NCBI GenBank assembly: GCA_004556745.1
Contig: SFFY01000088.1
Span: 1-5,175, forward strand
Direction of reading: 5' to 3'
DNA length: 5,175 bases
DNA from: Bacteroidales bacterium
GTDB lineage: Bacteria > Bacteroidota > Bacteroidia > Bacteroidales > Bacteroidaceae
Positions 1-5,113 of the stretch are shown piece by piece; positions within the stretch are counted from its first letter, which is position 1; every line of letters begins with the position of its first letter. The position numbers were made by a program, and so were the translations under genes. The notes beneath the pieces were generated by a model. That model searched no databases, was not told the DNA's origin, and was given only the letters and a program-made list of their open reading frames with translations.

Positions 1-1
1 C

Positions 2-382
2 TTCATCGGAATATGGCGCTCGACGGTGACGGAGCAGTTCACGCCGTACGTGCGGCCGCAGGACTGCGGGATGAAGTGCGACGTCCGCTGGGCGGAGTTC
101 ACCGACGCGCACGGAAGGGGCGTTAGGTTCTCCGGCAGCGAGCTGATGTTCGTGCAGGCGCTGCACTACGGATGGGATGACCTCTTCTTCTCCAGGCACC
201 TGAACGGACAGCGCCGCATGCATTCGCCGCTTATGCCGCGCGAGGATGTCGTCCTGAACCTCGATGTCCGGCAGACGGGACTCGGCGGCGCGAGCTGCGG
301 GCCCGGGCCGATGGAGAAGTACCGCTTCGATCCGAATGCCCCCGTCGAGTGGTCCGTAAGGATCGAGCGCGTGGGTAAATAA
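2..382 (+). CDS. lacZ: Beta-galactosidase (GH2, LacZ type), C-terminal fragment
   Basis: The reading frame is open from base 2 to the TAA at 380-382, so this is the last 126 residues of a gene that begins outside the window. It matches the C-terminal beta-sandwich (small-chain/domain 5) of GH2 beta-galactosidases. Visible landmarks in order are RSTVTEQFTPYVRPQ, a DVRW strand, GRGVRFSG, ALHYGWDDL and a closing LNLDVRQTGLGG segment. Full-length relatives are about 1,000 residues and hydrolyse terminal beta-galactosides; the catalytic glutamates lie upstream and cannot be inspected. After GLGG the sequence reads ASCGPGP, where E. coli LacZ has DDSW with an active-site Trp; a Cys-type variant here also occurs in other GH2 enzymes. 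Codons look somewhat more GC-rich than in the following genes. Whether it is periplasmic or cytoplasmic cannot be judged without the N-terminus. It is probably transcribed separately from era, with a hairpin following. Confidence 0.93.
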   Translation, partial: FIGIWRSTVTEQFTPYVRPQDCGMKCDVRWAEFTDAHGRGVRFSGSELMFVQALHYGWDDLFFSRHLNGQRRMHSPLMPREDVVLNLDVRQTGLGGASCGPGPMEKYRFDPNAPVEWSVRIERVGK

Positions 383-403
383 ACTTTTTTCAAAACATAA
401 TTC

Positions 404-443
404 AAGGGAAAGGAAAAGGCACGCCCTTTCCTTTCCCTTTGAT
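404..443 (+). terminator. Probable intrinsic terminator after lacZ
   Basis: The arms at 404-419 (AAGGGAAAGGAAAAGG) and 424-439 (CCCTTTCCTTTCCCTT) pair over 16 positions with one A-C mismatch around a CACG loop. The hairpin starts 22 bases after the beta-galactosidase stop. The T-tract after it is short (438-440), so termination may be partial. A/T-rich sequence on both sides (383-400 and 441-460) would allow some activity on either strand. Its position between lacZ and era supports a transcription boundary. Confidence 0.6.
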
Positions 444-472
444 GTAATAATAACAATTTAGTAAACAAGGAA

Positions 473-556
473 ACGAGTAGACGAGTAAACAAGACAAGTT
501 ACTAATATCAAATATAGTTTGCAAGACATCTCTGTCTCGTTTACTCGTTTACTTGT
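473..556. repeat. Inverted octamer-repeat stem-loop upstream of era
   Basis: Positions 473-496 and 533-556 are inverted copies that pair over 24 positions. There are 21 Watson-Crick pairs, two G-T wobbles and one mismatch, around a 36-nt A/T-rich loop. Each arm is built from degenerate 8-mers of about TTACTCGT; the right side reads TGTCTCGT, TTACTCGT, TTACTTGT, CAACTCGT through 564. The structure ends 32 bases before the era ATG, so it would lie in the era leader if transcription starts upstream of it. No gene or T-tract accompanies it. It could be a dispersed intergenic repeat or a leader structure, and the sequence alone does not decide. Confidence 0.7.
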
Positions 557-588
557 CAACTCGTAACTAAATTCAAATAAGCAACAAG

Positions 589-1470
589 ATGCACAAAGCC
601 GGTTTCGTAAACATCGTGGGCAATCCCAACGTTGGCAAGTCCACGCTCATGAACCTCTTTATGGGCGAGCGCATTTCTATCGCCACGTTCAAGGCGCAAA
701 CCACGCGCCACCGCATCATGGGCATTCTCAACACCGACGACATGCAGATTGTCTTCTCCGACACGCCCGGTGTCTTGAAGCCCAACTACAAGTTGCAGGA
801 GTCCATGCTCGCTTTCTCCGAGTCGGCGTTGCAAGATGCCGACGTGCTGCTCTACGTGACCGACGTGGTGGAAAAGCCCGACAAGAACGAGGACTTTTTG
901 CAGAAGGTGCGCAAGATGTCCATACCCGTGCTGGTGCTTATCAATAAGATTGACCTCAGCAACCAGCAGGAACTGGAAAAAATCGTCGAGTTGTGGCACG
1001 ACAACCTGCCCAAAGCCGAGATTATCCCCGTCTGCGCCACCGCAAAGTTCAACGTCGATGCCGTGCTCCGCCGCATCAAGGAACTCCTCCCCGATAGCCC
1101 GCCTTACTACGACAAGGATCAGTGGACGGACAAGCCCGCGCGTTTCTTCGTCACCGAAATCATTCGCGAGAAAATCCTGCTCTATTACGACAAGGAGATA
1201 CCTTATGCCGTCGAAGTCGTTGTGGAGCAATTCAAGGAAAGCGACAAGAGCATCCACATCAATGCTGTTATCTACGTGGAGCGCGAAAGCCAGAAGGGTA
1301 TCATTATCGGCCACAACGGCGTTGCTCTGAAAAAAGTCTCCACCGAAGCCCGCAAAACTTTGGAAAAGTTCTTTGCCAAAAACATTTATCTCGAGATCTT
1401 CGTTAAGGTCGATAAGGATTGGCGCAACAGCAGCAAGCGCCTCGAAGCCTACGGATACAAGGATTTGTAA
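589..1470 (+). CDS. era: GTPase Era, 30S ribosomal subunit maturation factor
   Basis: Era is a cytoplasmic GTPase that binds the 3' end of 16S rRNA and assists 30S assembly. The 293-residue product is close to the usual length of about 300. The G domain shows G1 GNPNVGKS at 11-18, the switch I stretch TFKAQTTRHRI at 33-43, G3 DTPG at 58-61 and G4 NKID at 119-122. G5 reads VCATAK at 148-153, with Cys where Ser is usual. The C-terminal KH RNA-binding domain spans about 200-293, with its GxxG loop as GHNG at 241-244 inside KGIIIGHNG. ATG 589 is chosen because the G1 motif falls at the normal distance from it. The upstream bases GCAACAAG lack a clear Shine-Dalgarno site, as is common in Bacteroidota. 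The gene lies 38 bp before der, a pairing that is usual in Bacteroidales, and is preceded by a separate structured leader. Confidence 0.98.
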   Translation: MHKAGFVNIVGNPNVGKSTLMNLFMGERISIATFKAQTTRHRIMGILNTDDMQIVFSDTPGVLKPNYKLQESMLAFSESALQDADVLLYVTDVVEKPDKNEDFLQKVRKMSIPVLVLINKIDLSNQQELEKIVELWHDNLPKAEIIPVCATAKFNVDAVLRRIKELLPDSPPYYDKDQWTDKPARFFVTEIIREKILLYYDKEIPYAVEVVVEQFKESDKSIHINAVIYVERESQKGIIIGHNGVALKKVSTEARKTLEKFFAKNIYLEIFVKVDKDWRNSSKRLEAYGYKDL

Positions 1471-1489
1471 ACATCACACGAACGCACTC

Positions 1490-1503
1490 ATTATATATAT
1501 AAT
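1490..1503. repeat. AT palindrome in the era-der spacer
   Basis: ATTATATATATAAT is a perfect 14-bp self-complementary sequence ending 5 bases before the der start codon. It would melt easily and leaves the der translation start unstructured. An A/T-rich start region may compensate for the missing Shine-Dalgarno site; that role is inference. The overlapping TAATATTG (1500-1507) matches the Bacteroidota -7 box except at one base, but lies too close to the ATG to be called a promoter. Confidence 0.5.
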
Positions 1504-1508
1504 ATTGT

Positions 1509-2825
1509 ATGTCGAAATTAGTAGCAATAGTCGGCCGGCCCAATGTCGGCAAATCCACGCTCTTCAACCGTCTCACGGGCACGCGCCAGGCCATCGTCAG
1601 TGAAGTGGCCGGCACCACGCGCGACCGCCAATATGGCAAGTGCGAGTGGGGCAATCGCGAGTTTTCTCTCGTCGATACCGGCGGCTGGGTGGTCAATTCC
1701 GACGACATCTTTGAAGAAGAAATACGCAAGCAAGTCAGCCTCGCCACCGAAGAGGCCGACCTCATACTCTTCGTCACGGACATCAAGAACGGCGTGACCG
1801 ACCTCGACGATGCCGTTGCCGGCATCCTGCGCCGCAGCAAGGTGCCCGTTATCCTGTGCAGCAACAAGACGGACAACAACGAGGACCGCTACGAGGCCGC
1901 CGAGTTTTACTCCCTCGGTCTGGGCGAGCCGCTCTGTGTCTCTGCCGCCACGGGCAGTGGAACGGGCGATTTGCTCGATGTCATTATCGAGAAGCTTGGT
2001 CCTGAAAACGGCGGCGACGAGGCAGAGGAAAACATTCCCCGCTTCTCCGTCGTGGGCAGACCCAATGCCGGAAAGAGCAGCCTGATCAACGCCTTCATCG
2101 GCGAGGACAGGCACATCGTCACCGATATTGCCGGCACCACGCGCGACAGCATTCTCACGCGCTACGACAAGTTCGGCTTCGACTTCTTCCTGGTCGATAC
2201 CGCCGGCATACGCCGCAAGAACAAGGTGACCGAAGACCTCGAGTTCTACTCCGTGATGCGCTCCATACGCGCTATTGAAAACTCCGACGTCTGCATCCTG
2301 CTCATCGACGCCACGCGCGGCATCGAAAGCCAGGACCTCAACATCGTGCAGATTATTCAGCGCAACAACAAGAGCCTCGTGGTAGTGGTGAACAAGTGGG
2401 ACCTCGTAGAGGACAAGTCCAAGGAAGCCATTGCGTATTTCGAGAATGCCATTCGCAGCCGCATGGCTCCTTTCACCGACTTCCCCATTATCTTTGCCTC
2501 CGCCCTTACGAAACAGCGCATCTTCCGTGTGCTCGAAGTGGCCAAAGAGGTCTACATGGCCCGCAAGCGCCACGTCAGCACCTCGAAGCTCAACGAAGAA
2601 ATGCTGCCCTTGATTGAGGCATATCCCCCACCCTCGATGAAAGGCAAGTACATCAAGATAAAATATTGCGCCCAGCTGCCCAACACGCAAATCCCCTCGT
2701 TCGTGTTCTACGCCAACTTGCCGCAGTACGTCAAAGAGCCCTACAAGCGTTTCCTCGAAAACAAGATTCGCGAGCGGTGGAACTTCCTCGGCACGCCGAT
2801 CAACATTTTTATTCGTCAGAAATAA
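1509..2825 (+). CDS. der: Ribosome biogenesis GTPase Der (EngA)
   Basis: Der has two tandem GTPase domains and promotes late 50S subunit assembly in the cytoplasm. The 438-residue product has the compact Der length. Domain 1 shows GRPNVGKS at 9-16, GTTRD at 35-39, DTGG at 56-59, NKTD at 119-122 and SAA at 145-147. An acidic linker at about 165-176 leads to domain 2, with GRPNAGKS at 183-190, GTTRD at 209-213, DTAG at 230-233, NKWD at 295-298 and SAL at 331-333. The C-terminal KH-like domain covers about 350-438 and includes PPPSMKGKYIKIKY and a final GTPINIFIRQK. All ten G motifs look intact. The start lies 38 bp after era, with no convincing ribosome binding site or terminator between them, so co-transcription is likely. 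A lipoprotein gene follows after 12 bp. Confidence 0.98.
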   Translation: MSKLVAIVGRPNVGKSTLFNRLTGTRQAIVSEVAGTTRDRQYGKCEWGNREFSLVDTGGWVVNSDDIFEEEIRKQVSLATEEADLILFVTDIKNGVTDLDDAVAGILRRSKVPVILCSNKTDNNEDRYEAAEFYSLGLGEPLCVSAATGSGTGDLLDVIIEKLGPENGGDEAEENIPRFSVVGRPNAGKSSLINAFIGEDRHIVTDIAGTTRDSILTRYDKFGFDFFLVDTAGIRRKNKVTEDLEFYSVMRSIRAIENSDVCILLIDATRGIESQDLNIVQIIQRNNKSLVVVVNKWDLVEDKSKEAIAYFENAIRSRMAPFTDFPIIFASALTKQRIFRVLEVAKEVYMARKRHVSTSKLNEEMLPLIEAYPPPSMKGKYIKIKYCAQLPNTQIPSFVFYANLPQYVKEPYKRFLENKIRERWNFLGTPINIFIRQK

Positions 2826-2837
2826 AACCTTCTTGCG

Positions 2838-3248
2838 ATGATGCCCAACAAACGCTCCCCCCTTTTTGCCCTCCTGCTTTCCCTTCTGCTGGCCGCCTGC
2901 TCCTCGGGCAATTCGGGCGACGGGCTGCAACCGCCCTCGGCAAAGGAGGTGATGGAATATTACGAACTCTACCGCAGCGGCAATTACGCCGAATATGTCA
3001 AGGCGATGCAGAGCTGCGACGACAAGCCCGCCGACTTCTGCAAGCAAATGGCAGATGCCTTGAAGCAGCACGCGGCAAGGATTAAGGCTGAAAAGGGCGG
3101 CACGGTCAGCGCCGAGTTCCTGCGCACCGAATTGCACGCCGAGCATTCCGCCGCCGATGCCTACCTTTCCGTGACTTACGGCGACAGTACGAAGGAAGAA
3201 ATAATCCTCCCCTTCGTCTTTTGTCAAGATAAATGGCGCCTCAAGTAG
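2838..3248 (+). CDS. Small lipoprotein, DUF4878-like
   Basis: The 136-residue product starts with basic residues (NKR), then a hydrophobic stretch at about 8-20 and the lipobox LAAC at 18-21, so it should be cleaved and lipidated at Cys21. The mature part begins SSGNSGDG, with no acidic cluster right after the Cys of the kind linked to surface export, so a periplasm-facing anchor is more likely. The rest resembles small Bacteroidota lipoproteins with an NTF2-like DUF4878 fold: a helical EVMEYYELYRSGNYAEYVKAM region, then strands ending YLSVTYGDSTKEEIILPF and CQDKWRLK. The family assignment comes from recalled pattern only, and its function is unknown. Cys60, Cys68 and Cys129 could form a disulfide. 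ATG codons at 2838 and 2841 are both possible. It lies 12 bp after der and is probably in the same operon. Confidence 0.88.
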   Translation: MMPNKRSPLFALLLSLLLAACSSGNSGDGLQPPSAKEVMEYYELYRSGNYAEYVKAMQSCDDKPADFCKQMADALKQHAARIKAEKGGTVSAEFLRTELHAEHSAADAYLSVTYGDSTKEEIILPFVFCQDKWRLK

Positions 3249-3300
3249 GGGCGTATTTCAAACTTCCGCCCCATACGCCGCATGGGCAAATAATTGTAGC

Positions 3301-3376
3301 GGGCTGAAATGTCGTGCAAACGAGGGCAATTGAGTTTACTCAAATTGCCGAGTGCAGCCGACATTATGAAAAGCCC
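3301..3376. repeat. Nested palindrome (REP-like), part 1
   Basis: Three layers of complementarity are nested here: GGGCT 3301-3305 with AGCCC 3372-3376, AATGTCG 3308-3314 with CGACATT 3359-3365, and GGCAATTGAG from 3325 with CTCAAATTGCC ending 3349 (one bulged base). A further TGCA/TGCA pair (3315-3318, 3353-3356) fits between them. The result is a long hairpin covering the whole segment. No ORF here looks protein-like in composition. The style resembles dispersed intergenic palindromic repeats in Bacteroidales, but copy number elsewhere cannot be seen. Confidence 0.6.
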
Positions 3377-3391
3377 AATTGTTGCCCCGAG

Positions 3392-3410
3392 CCCAGGGCG
3401 TTGCCCTGGG
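3392..3410. repeat. Short perfect hairpin (REP-like), part 2
   Basis: CCCAGGGC (3392-3399) and GCCCTGGG (3403-3410) form a perfect 8-bp stem with a GTT loop. No T-tract follows, so it is not an intrinsic terminator. This CCCAGGGC-GTT-GCCCTGGG form resembles hairpins I associate with dispersed intergenic repeats in many bacterial genomes; that is recall, not a search result. Confidence 0.6.
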
Positions 3411-3437
3411 GAAACGTACGCCGCTATAAATACATTC

Positions 3438-3470
3438 GGCATTTTTGTGCCGTTACGACACAAAAATGCC
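3438..3470. repeat. Perfect 12-bp hairpin (REP-like), part 3
   Basis: GGCATTTTTGTG (3438-3449) is an exact inverted copy of CACAAAAATGCC (3459-3470), with a 9-nt loop. It is the third hairpin in the same gene-free stretch. The T-run lies inside the stem rather than after it, which argues against a terminator. Confidence 0.65.
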
Positions 3471-3510
3471 ACGTGCCACGGGCGCATAACTTACGTCAAA
3501 ATTTTCACGC

Positions 3511-3550
3511 TCTGCGCAGACAGGAAAAACTGTCTGCGCAGATTTTTTTT
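3511..3550 (+). terminator. Strong intrinsic terminator
   Basis: TCTGCGCAGACAG (3511-3523) and CTGTCTGCGCAGA (3530-3542) pair perfectly over 13 bp around a GAAAAA loop, followed at once by eight T residues (3543-3550). This is a classic rho-independent terminator for plus-strand transcription and would close the era-der-lipoprotein unit. It lies 262 bases past the lipoprotein stop, so the transcript would have a long 3' UTR containing the three hairpins at 3301-3470. On the minus strand no T-tract follows the stem, so any effect there would be weaker. Confidence 0.92.
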
Positions 3551-3574
3551 ATGTTCACCTTGATAATTTTCCCT

Positions 3575-3603
3575 TATAGAGTCAACAAGCAAGTGCAATA
3601 TTA
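3575..3603. repeat. IS terminal inverted repeat, transposase 3' side
   Basis: The sequence from TATAGAGTCAAC through AAGTGCAATATTA pairs imperfectly with the opposite IS end. The strongest block is AAGTGCAATATTA (3591-3603) against AAGTGCAATTTTA read on the minus strand, 12 of 13 identical. The TTA at 3601-3603 is the complement of the TAA that would end the transposase if the 31-bp duplication were absent, so the original stop codon lay within this repeat. Confidence 0.75.
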
Positions 3604-3625
3604 CGAATAATGTTTGTAGAACTCT

Positions 3626-4585
3626 TTAATTGGAGTTGAAAAATTGAGTTTTTCTCTTGGTCTCCTGTTGATTATTGAGTTTTTCTCTTGGTCTCCTGTT
3701 GATTTTCTTCTGTACTTTAGTTATGTAATTGTCTGTAATCATACTGATGTCCGTAGCTTTTGGGATGTACTGCCTTATGAGTTTGTTGGTGTTTTCCACA
3801 GCCCCTTTTTGCCATGATGAATATGAATCAGTAAAGTAGACGGGCACTCCTCCGAGCTGTCTGCTTATCCATTGGTGCTCTGCAAATTCACTTCCGTTGT
3901 CCGTTGTTATGGTCAGCAGTTTGTCTCCTTTATATGGCATCAGCAGCCTCCACACGGTTTTAGCCACCGGCATGGCTTTCTTCCCATGCTTGAGTTTCGC
4001 CATGAGCAGGAAGTTGGTGCTTCTCTCTATCATGGTCAGTATGGCGTGGTTACCCTTGTCCACGATGAGATCCATTTCCCAGTCTCCGAAGCGTTTGCCG
4101 TCTGCCTCTGCCGGCCGCTCGTGGATACTGACGCGGTTTCGTATATTGGTTGCCTTTGTCTCTTTCTTCTTCCGGGCTTTCCGGGCATATTTCATTTTGT
4201 GGCGGCAGTTCCTTGCGAGTTCGCCGGTTTCATCCTCACGTATGAACCTATAGATGGTTTCGTGGGATATGTGTATACCCTCCTTTGCCAAGAAGCCTGA
4301 AATCTGTTTGGGAGACCACTGCTCGTCCTTAATCAGCTGTTCCACCCGCCAGCGCACCTCGGGCCTAACGGCTCGGTTGCCCGGAGCGCGGTGCTTCTTG
4401 CGCGTTGCACTCTCGTCTGCCTGTATCCAAAGGTATTTGCCATTTTTGGTGGCATGGCGCTTAAGTTCGCGGCAGACTGTCGATTCCGATACATTGATGG
4501 CCTGAGCAATGGCCTTGTTCGTTTCATGCTTTTGTTTTCCCAGATAGATTGCGTATCTTTGCTCACGGGTTAGATGTTTGTACAT
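3626..4585 (-). CDS. IS30-family transposase with frameshifted C-terminus
   Basis: This is a DDE transposase that would cut and join the ends of its own IS. From ATG 4585 (319 residues) it has an N-terminal helix-turn-helix starting MYKHLTREQRYAIY, with NKAIAQAINVSESTVCRELK as the recognition region. A basic middle follows, then the retroviral-integrase-like core: GDWEMDLIVDK with Asp172, TTDNGSEF with Asp229, and KGAVENTNKLIRQY with Glu264. The motif KINRRPREKLN marks the usual IS30 C-terminus. After that the reading changes to NQQETKRKTQFFNSN because of an exact 31-bp tandem duplication. Without it the frame would read FSTPIKEFYKHYS and stop at 3601. The catalytic core is intact, so activity is possible but uncertain. 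A TTG at 4591 could add two residues, but it lies almost on the promoter box, so ATG 4585 is preferred. Confidence 0.93.
   Translation of the reverse strand: MYKHLTREQRYAIYLGKQKHETNKAIAQAINVSESTVCRELKRHATKNGKYLWIQADESATRKKHRAPGNRAVRPEVRWRVEQLIKDEQWSPKQISGFLAKEGIHISHETIYRFIREDETGELARNCRHKMKYARKARKKKETKATNIRNRVSIHERPAEADGKRFGDWEMDLIVDKGNHAILTMIERSTNFLLMAKLKHGKKAMPVAKTVWRLLMPYKGDKLLTITTDNGSEFAEHQWISRQLGGVPVYFTDSYSSWQKGAVENTNKLIRQYIPKATDISMITDNYITKVQKKINRRPREKLNNQQETKRKTQFFNSN
3643..3704. repeat. Exact 31-bp tandem duplication in the transposase gene
   Basis: Positions 3643-3673 and 3674-3704 are identical 31-mers beginning ATTGAGTTTTTCTCTTGG. Because 31 is not a multiple of three, the second copy shifts the minus-strand transposase frame after the KLN codons. 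It replaces the ancestral 13-residue tail with 15 new residues. The copies are directly adjacent with no differences, which points to a recent slippage-type event or an assembly error. Confidence 0.95.
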
Positions 4586-4593
4586 AGACAATA

Positions 4594-4601
4594 CAAAGTT
4601 A
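4594..4601 (-). promoter_or_regulatory. Transposase promoter -7 box (Bacteroidota type)
   Basis: On the minus strand these bases read TAACTTTG, an exact match to the Bacteroidota -7 consensus TAnnTTTG. The box ends 8 bases before the preferred transposase ATG (4585), so transcription would begin at or just before the start codon, giving a leaderless or nearly leaderless mRNA. I see no TTTG at the usual -33 spacing, so basal strength may be low. Confidence 0.55.
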
Positions 4602-4611
4602 ACTAATCCTT

Positions 4612-4643
4612 GGGGAGGCAGTGGCTTCCCCTTTTTCTTTTTT
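4612..4643 (+). terminator. Intrinsic terminator-like hairpin antisense to the transposase start
   Basis: GGGGAGGC (4612-4619) pairs with GCTTCCCC (4624-4631) over 8 positions, one a G-T wobble, with an AGTG loop. It is followed by a T-rich tail (TTTTTCTTTTTT, 4632-4643). On the plus strand this fits a rho-independent terminator and would stop transcripts crossing the IS antisense to the transposase. On the minus strand it lies just upstream of the -7 box, where the -33 element would be expected, and has no T-tail. Confidence 0.6.
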
Positions 4644-4669
4644 GTATTGCCTGTAAACTCTATTGCTAT

Positions 4670-4722
4670 GCGTCCCCTCCCTCGCCTTCTCCGCTACGCT
4701 CCGAAGGCGAGGGAGGGGACGC
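4670..4722. repeat. Perfect 20-bp GC-rich inverted repeat inside the IS
   Basis: The arm at 4670-4689 (GCGTCCCCTCCCTCGCCTTC) is the exact reverse complement of 4703-4722, with a 13-nt loop. It lies between the IS terminal repeat and the transposase promoter. It is not followed by a T-tract on either strand. In RNA reading in from the neighbouring minus-strand gene it would fold very stably ahead of the transposase start. Confidence 0.9.
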
Positions 4723-4799
4723 TAAAATTGCACTTCTATCTTGAAAGTATAGACGAGGGAGGGGACGCTAAAATTGCACTTCTATCTTGAAAGTATAGA
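4708..4799. repeat. Exact 46-bp tandem duplication of the IS end
   Basis: Positions 4708-4753 and 4754-4799 are identical. Each unit contains most of the right hairpin arm (CGAGGGAGGGGACGC), the whole terminal inverted repeat (4723-4751 and 4769-4797) and the edge sequence TATAGA. The IS therefore has two candidate right ends, an inner and an outer one. Only the outer one abuts the flanking host sequence beginning at 4800. Confidence 0.95.
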
Positions 4800-5113
4800 A
4801 TGCTGATATTCTTACCGAAGAAATCTTTTGGTATATTCGATTGAGTATTACTGACTATAGTCCCATTCTCGGACAGCATCAGGCGGTCGTTAAAGAAATA
4901 GGTATCTGGCTTCAAACATTTCTTCTGTGCGCAATCGTCCCAAATCCTGAGCGCACACACGGAGAAATCAGCCGCATTGGGCACATACGCGCCATCCTTT
5001 TTCCTGATCACCTTCGCCATCTTTCGACCATGTGCGGCAGCAGAACCTTGTTCTGGCAAGATGTCAATAATTTCATTCTTTTCAGGTAAGTGTCTATGTC
5101 TTCTGTCTTTCAT
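4736..5113 (-). CDS. Hypothetical protein, 3' end replaced by IS sequence
   Basis: I do not recognise this 125-residue protein. It begins MKDRRHRHLPEKNEIID, has no signal peptide or membrane segment, and carries Cys53, Cys61 and Cys66. A later stretch reads DTYFFNDRLMLSENGTIVSN. An in-frame TGA upstream at 5142-5144 limits the start, and ATG 5113 is the first candidate after it. Residues up to about NISIL (106) come from host DNA. The last 19 residues (YFQDRSAILASPPSSILSR) are translated from the IS end and its duplicated copy. Joining the IS flanks gives a TAA right after NISIL, so the original product was probably 106 residues and nearly intact. It could also be the remnant of a larger gene or a chance ORF. 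It runs toward the transposase on the same strand, so its transcripts could read into the IS. Confidence 0.5.
   Translation of the reverse strand: MKDRRHRHLPEKNEIIDILPEQGSAAAHGRKMAKVIRKKDGAYVPNAADFSVCALRIWDDCAQKKCLKPDTYFFNDRLMLSENGTIVSNTQSNIPKDFFGKNISILYFQDRSAILASPPSSILSR

Larger units (their letters stand above)
3575..4797 (-). mobile_element. IS30-family insertion sequence
   Basis: The element holds one minus-strand DDE transposase of IS30 type between imperfect terminal inverted repeats at 3575-3603 and 4769-4797. The repeats agree at 21 of 29 positions, including AAGTGCAAT and TTA. TATAGA occurs at both outer edges (3575-3580 and 4794-4799). Its first four bases also belong to the inverted repeats, so the exact ends and target duplication are uncertain; if TATAGA is the target duplication, the element spans 3581-4793. 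The copy contains two exact internal tandem duplications, of 31 and 46 bp, without which it would be about 1.15 kb. The named IS cannot be given from sequence alone. Confidence 0.85.

Noticed and set aside
513..521. TATAGTTTG as a promoter -7 box for era
   Set aside because: The spacing inside the box is one base off the TAnnTTTG consensus, no TTTG sits at the -33 distance, and it falls in the loop of the octamer hairpin. Too weak to annotate.
556..1314. A 252-codon open frame on the minus strand opposite era
   Set aside because: It is a mirror frame of era with the same low-complexity character and no recognisable motif.
1500..1507. TAATATTG as a promoter for der
   Set aside because: It is one mismatch from consensus but only one base separates it from the ATG, and no -33 element is seen. 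Co-transcription with era is simpler.
1518..3227. A 569-codon open frame on the minus strand opposite der and the lipoprotein gene
   Set aside because: It lies wholly antisense to der, whose ten G motifs are intact. Its product is a low-complexity mix rich in Val, Ala, Gly and His with no domain pattern, as expected from codon bias on the opposite strand.
3224..3487. Short open frames on both strands across the palindrome cluster (for example 87 codons minus, 84 codons plus)
   Set aside because: They are translations of inverted-repeat DNA. They overlap the lipoprotein end or the terminator, and have no plausible start context or protein-like composition.
3643..3704. Tandem 31-mers as a possible CRISPR array
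   Set aside because: The two copies are directly adjacent with no spacer, lie inside a transposase gene, and number only two.
4589..4591. TTG at 4591 as the transposase start
   Set aside because: It would start two bases after the -7 box, before transcription could begin. The ATG two codons later gives a normal IS30 N-terminus.
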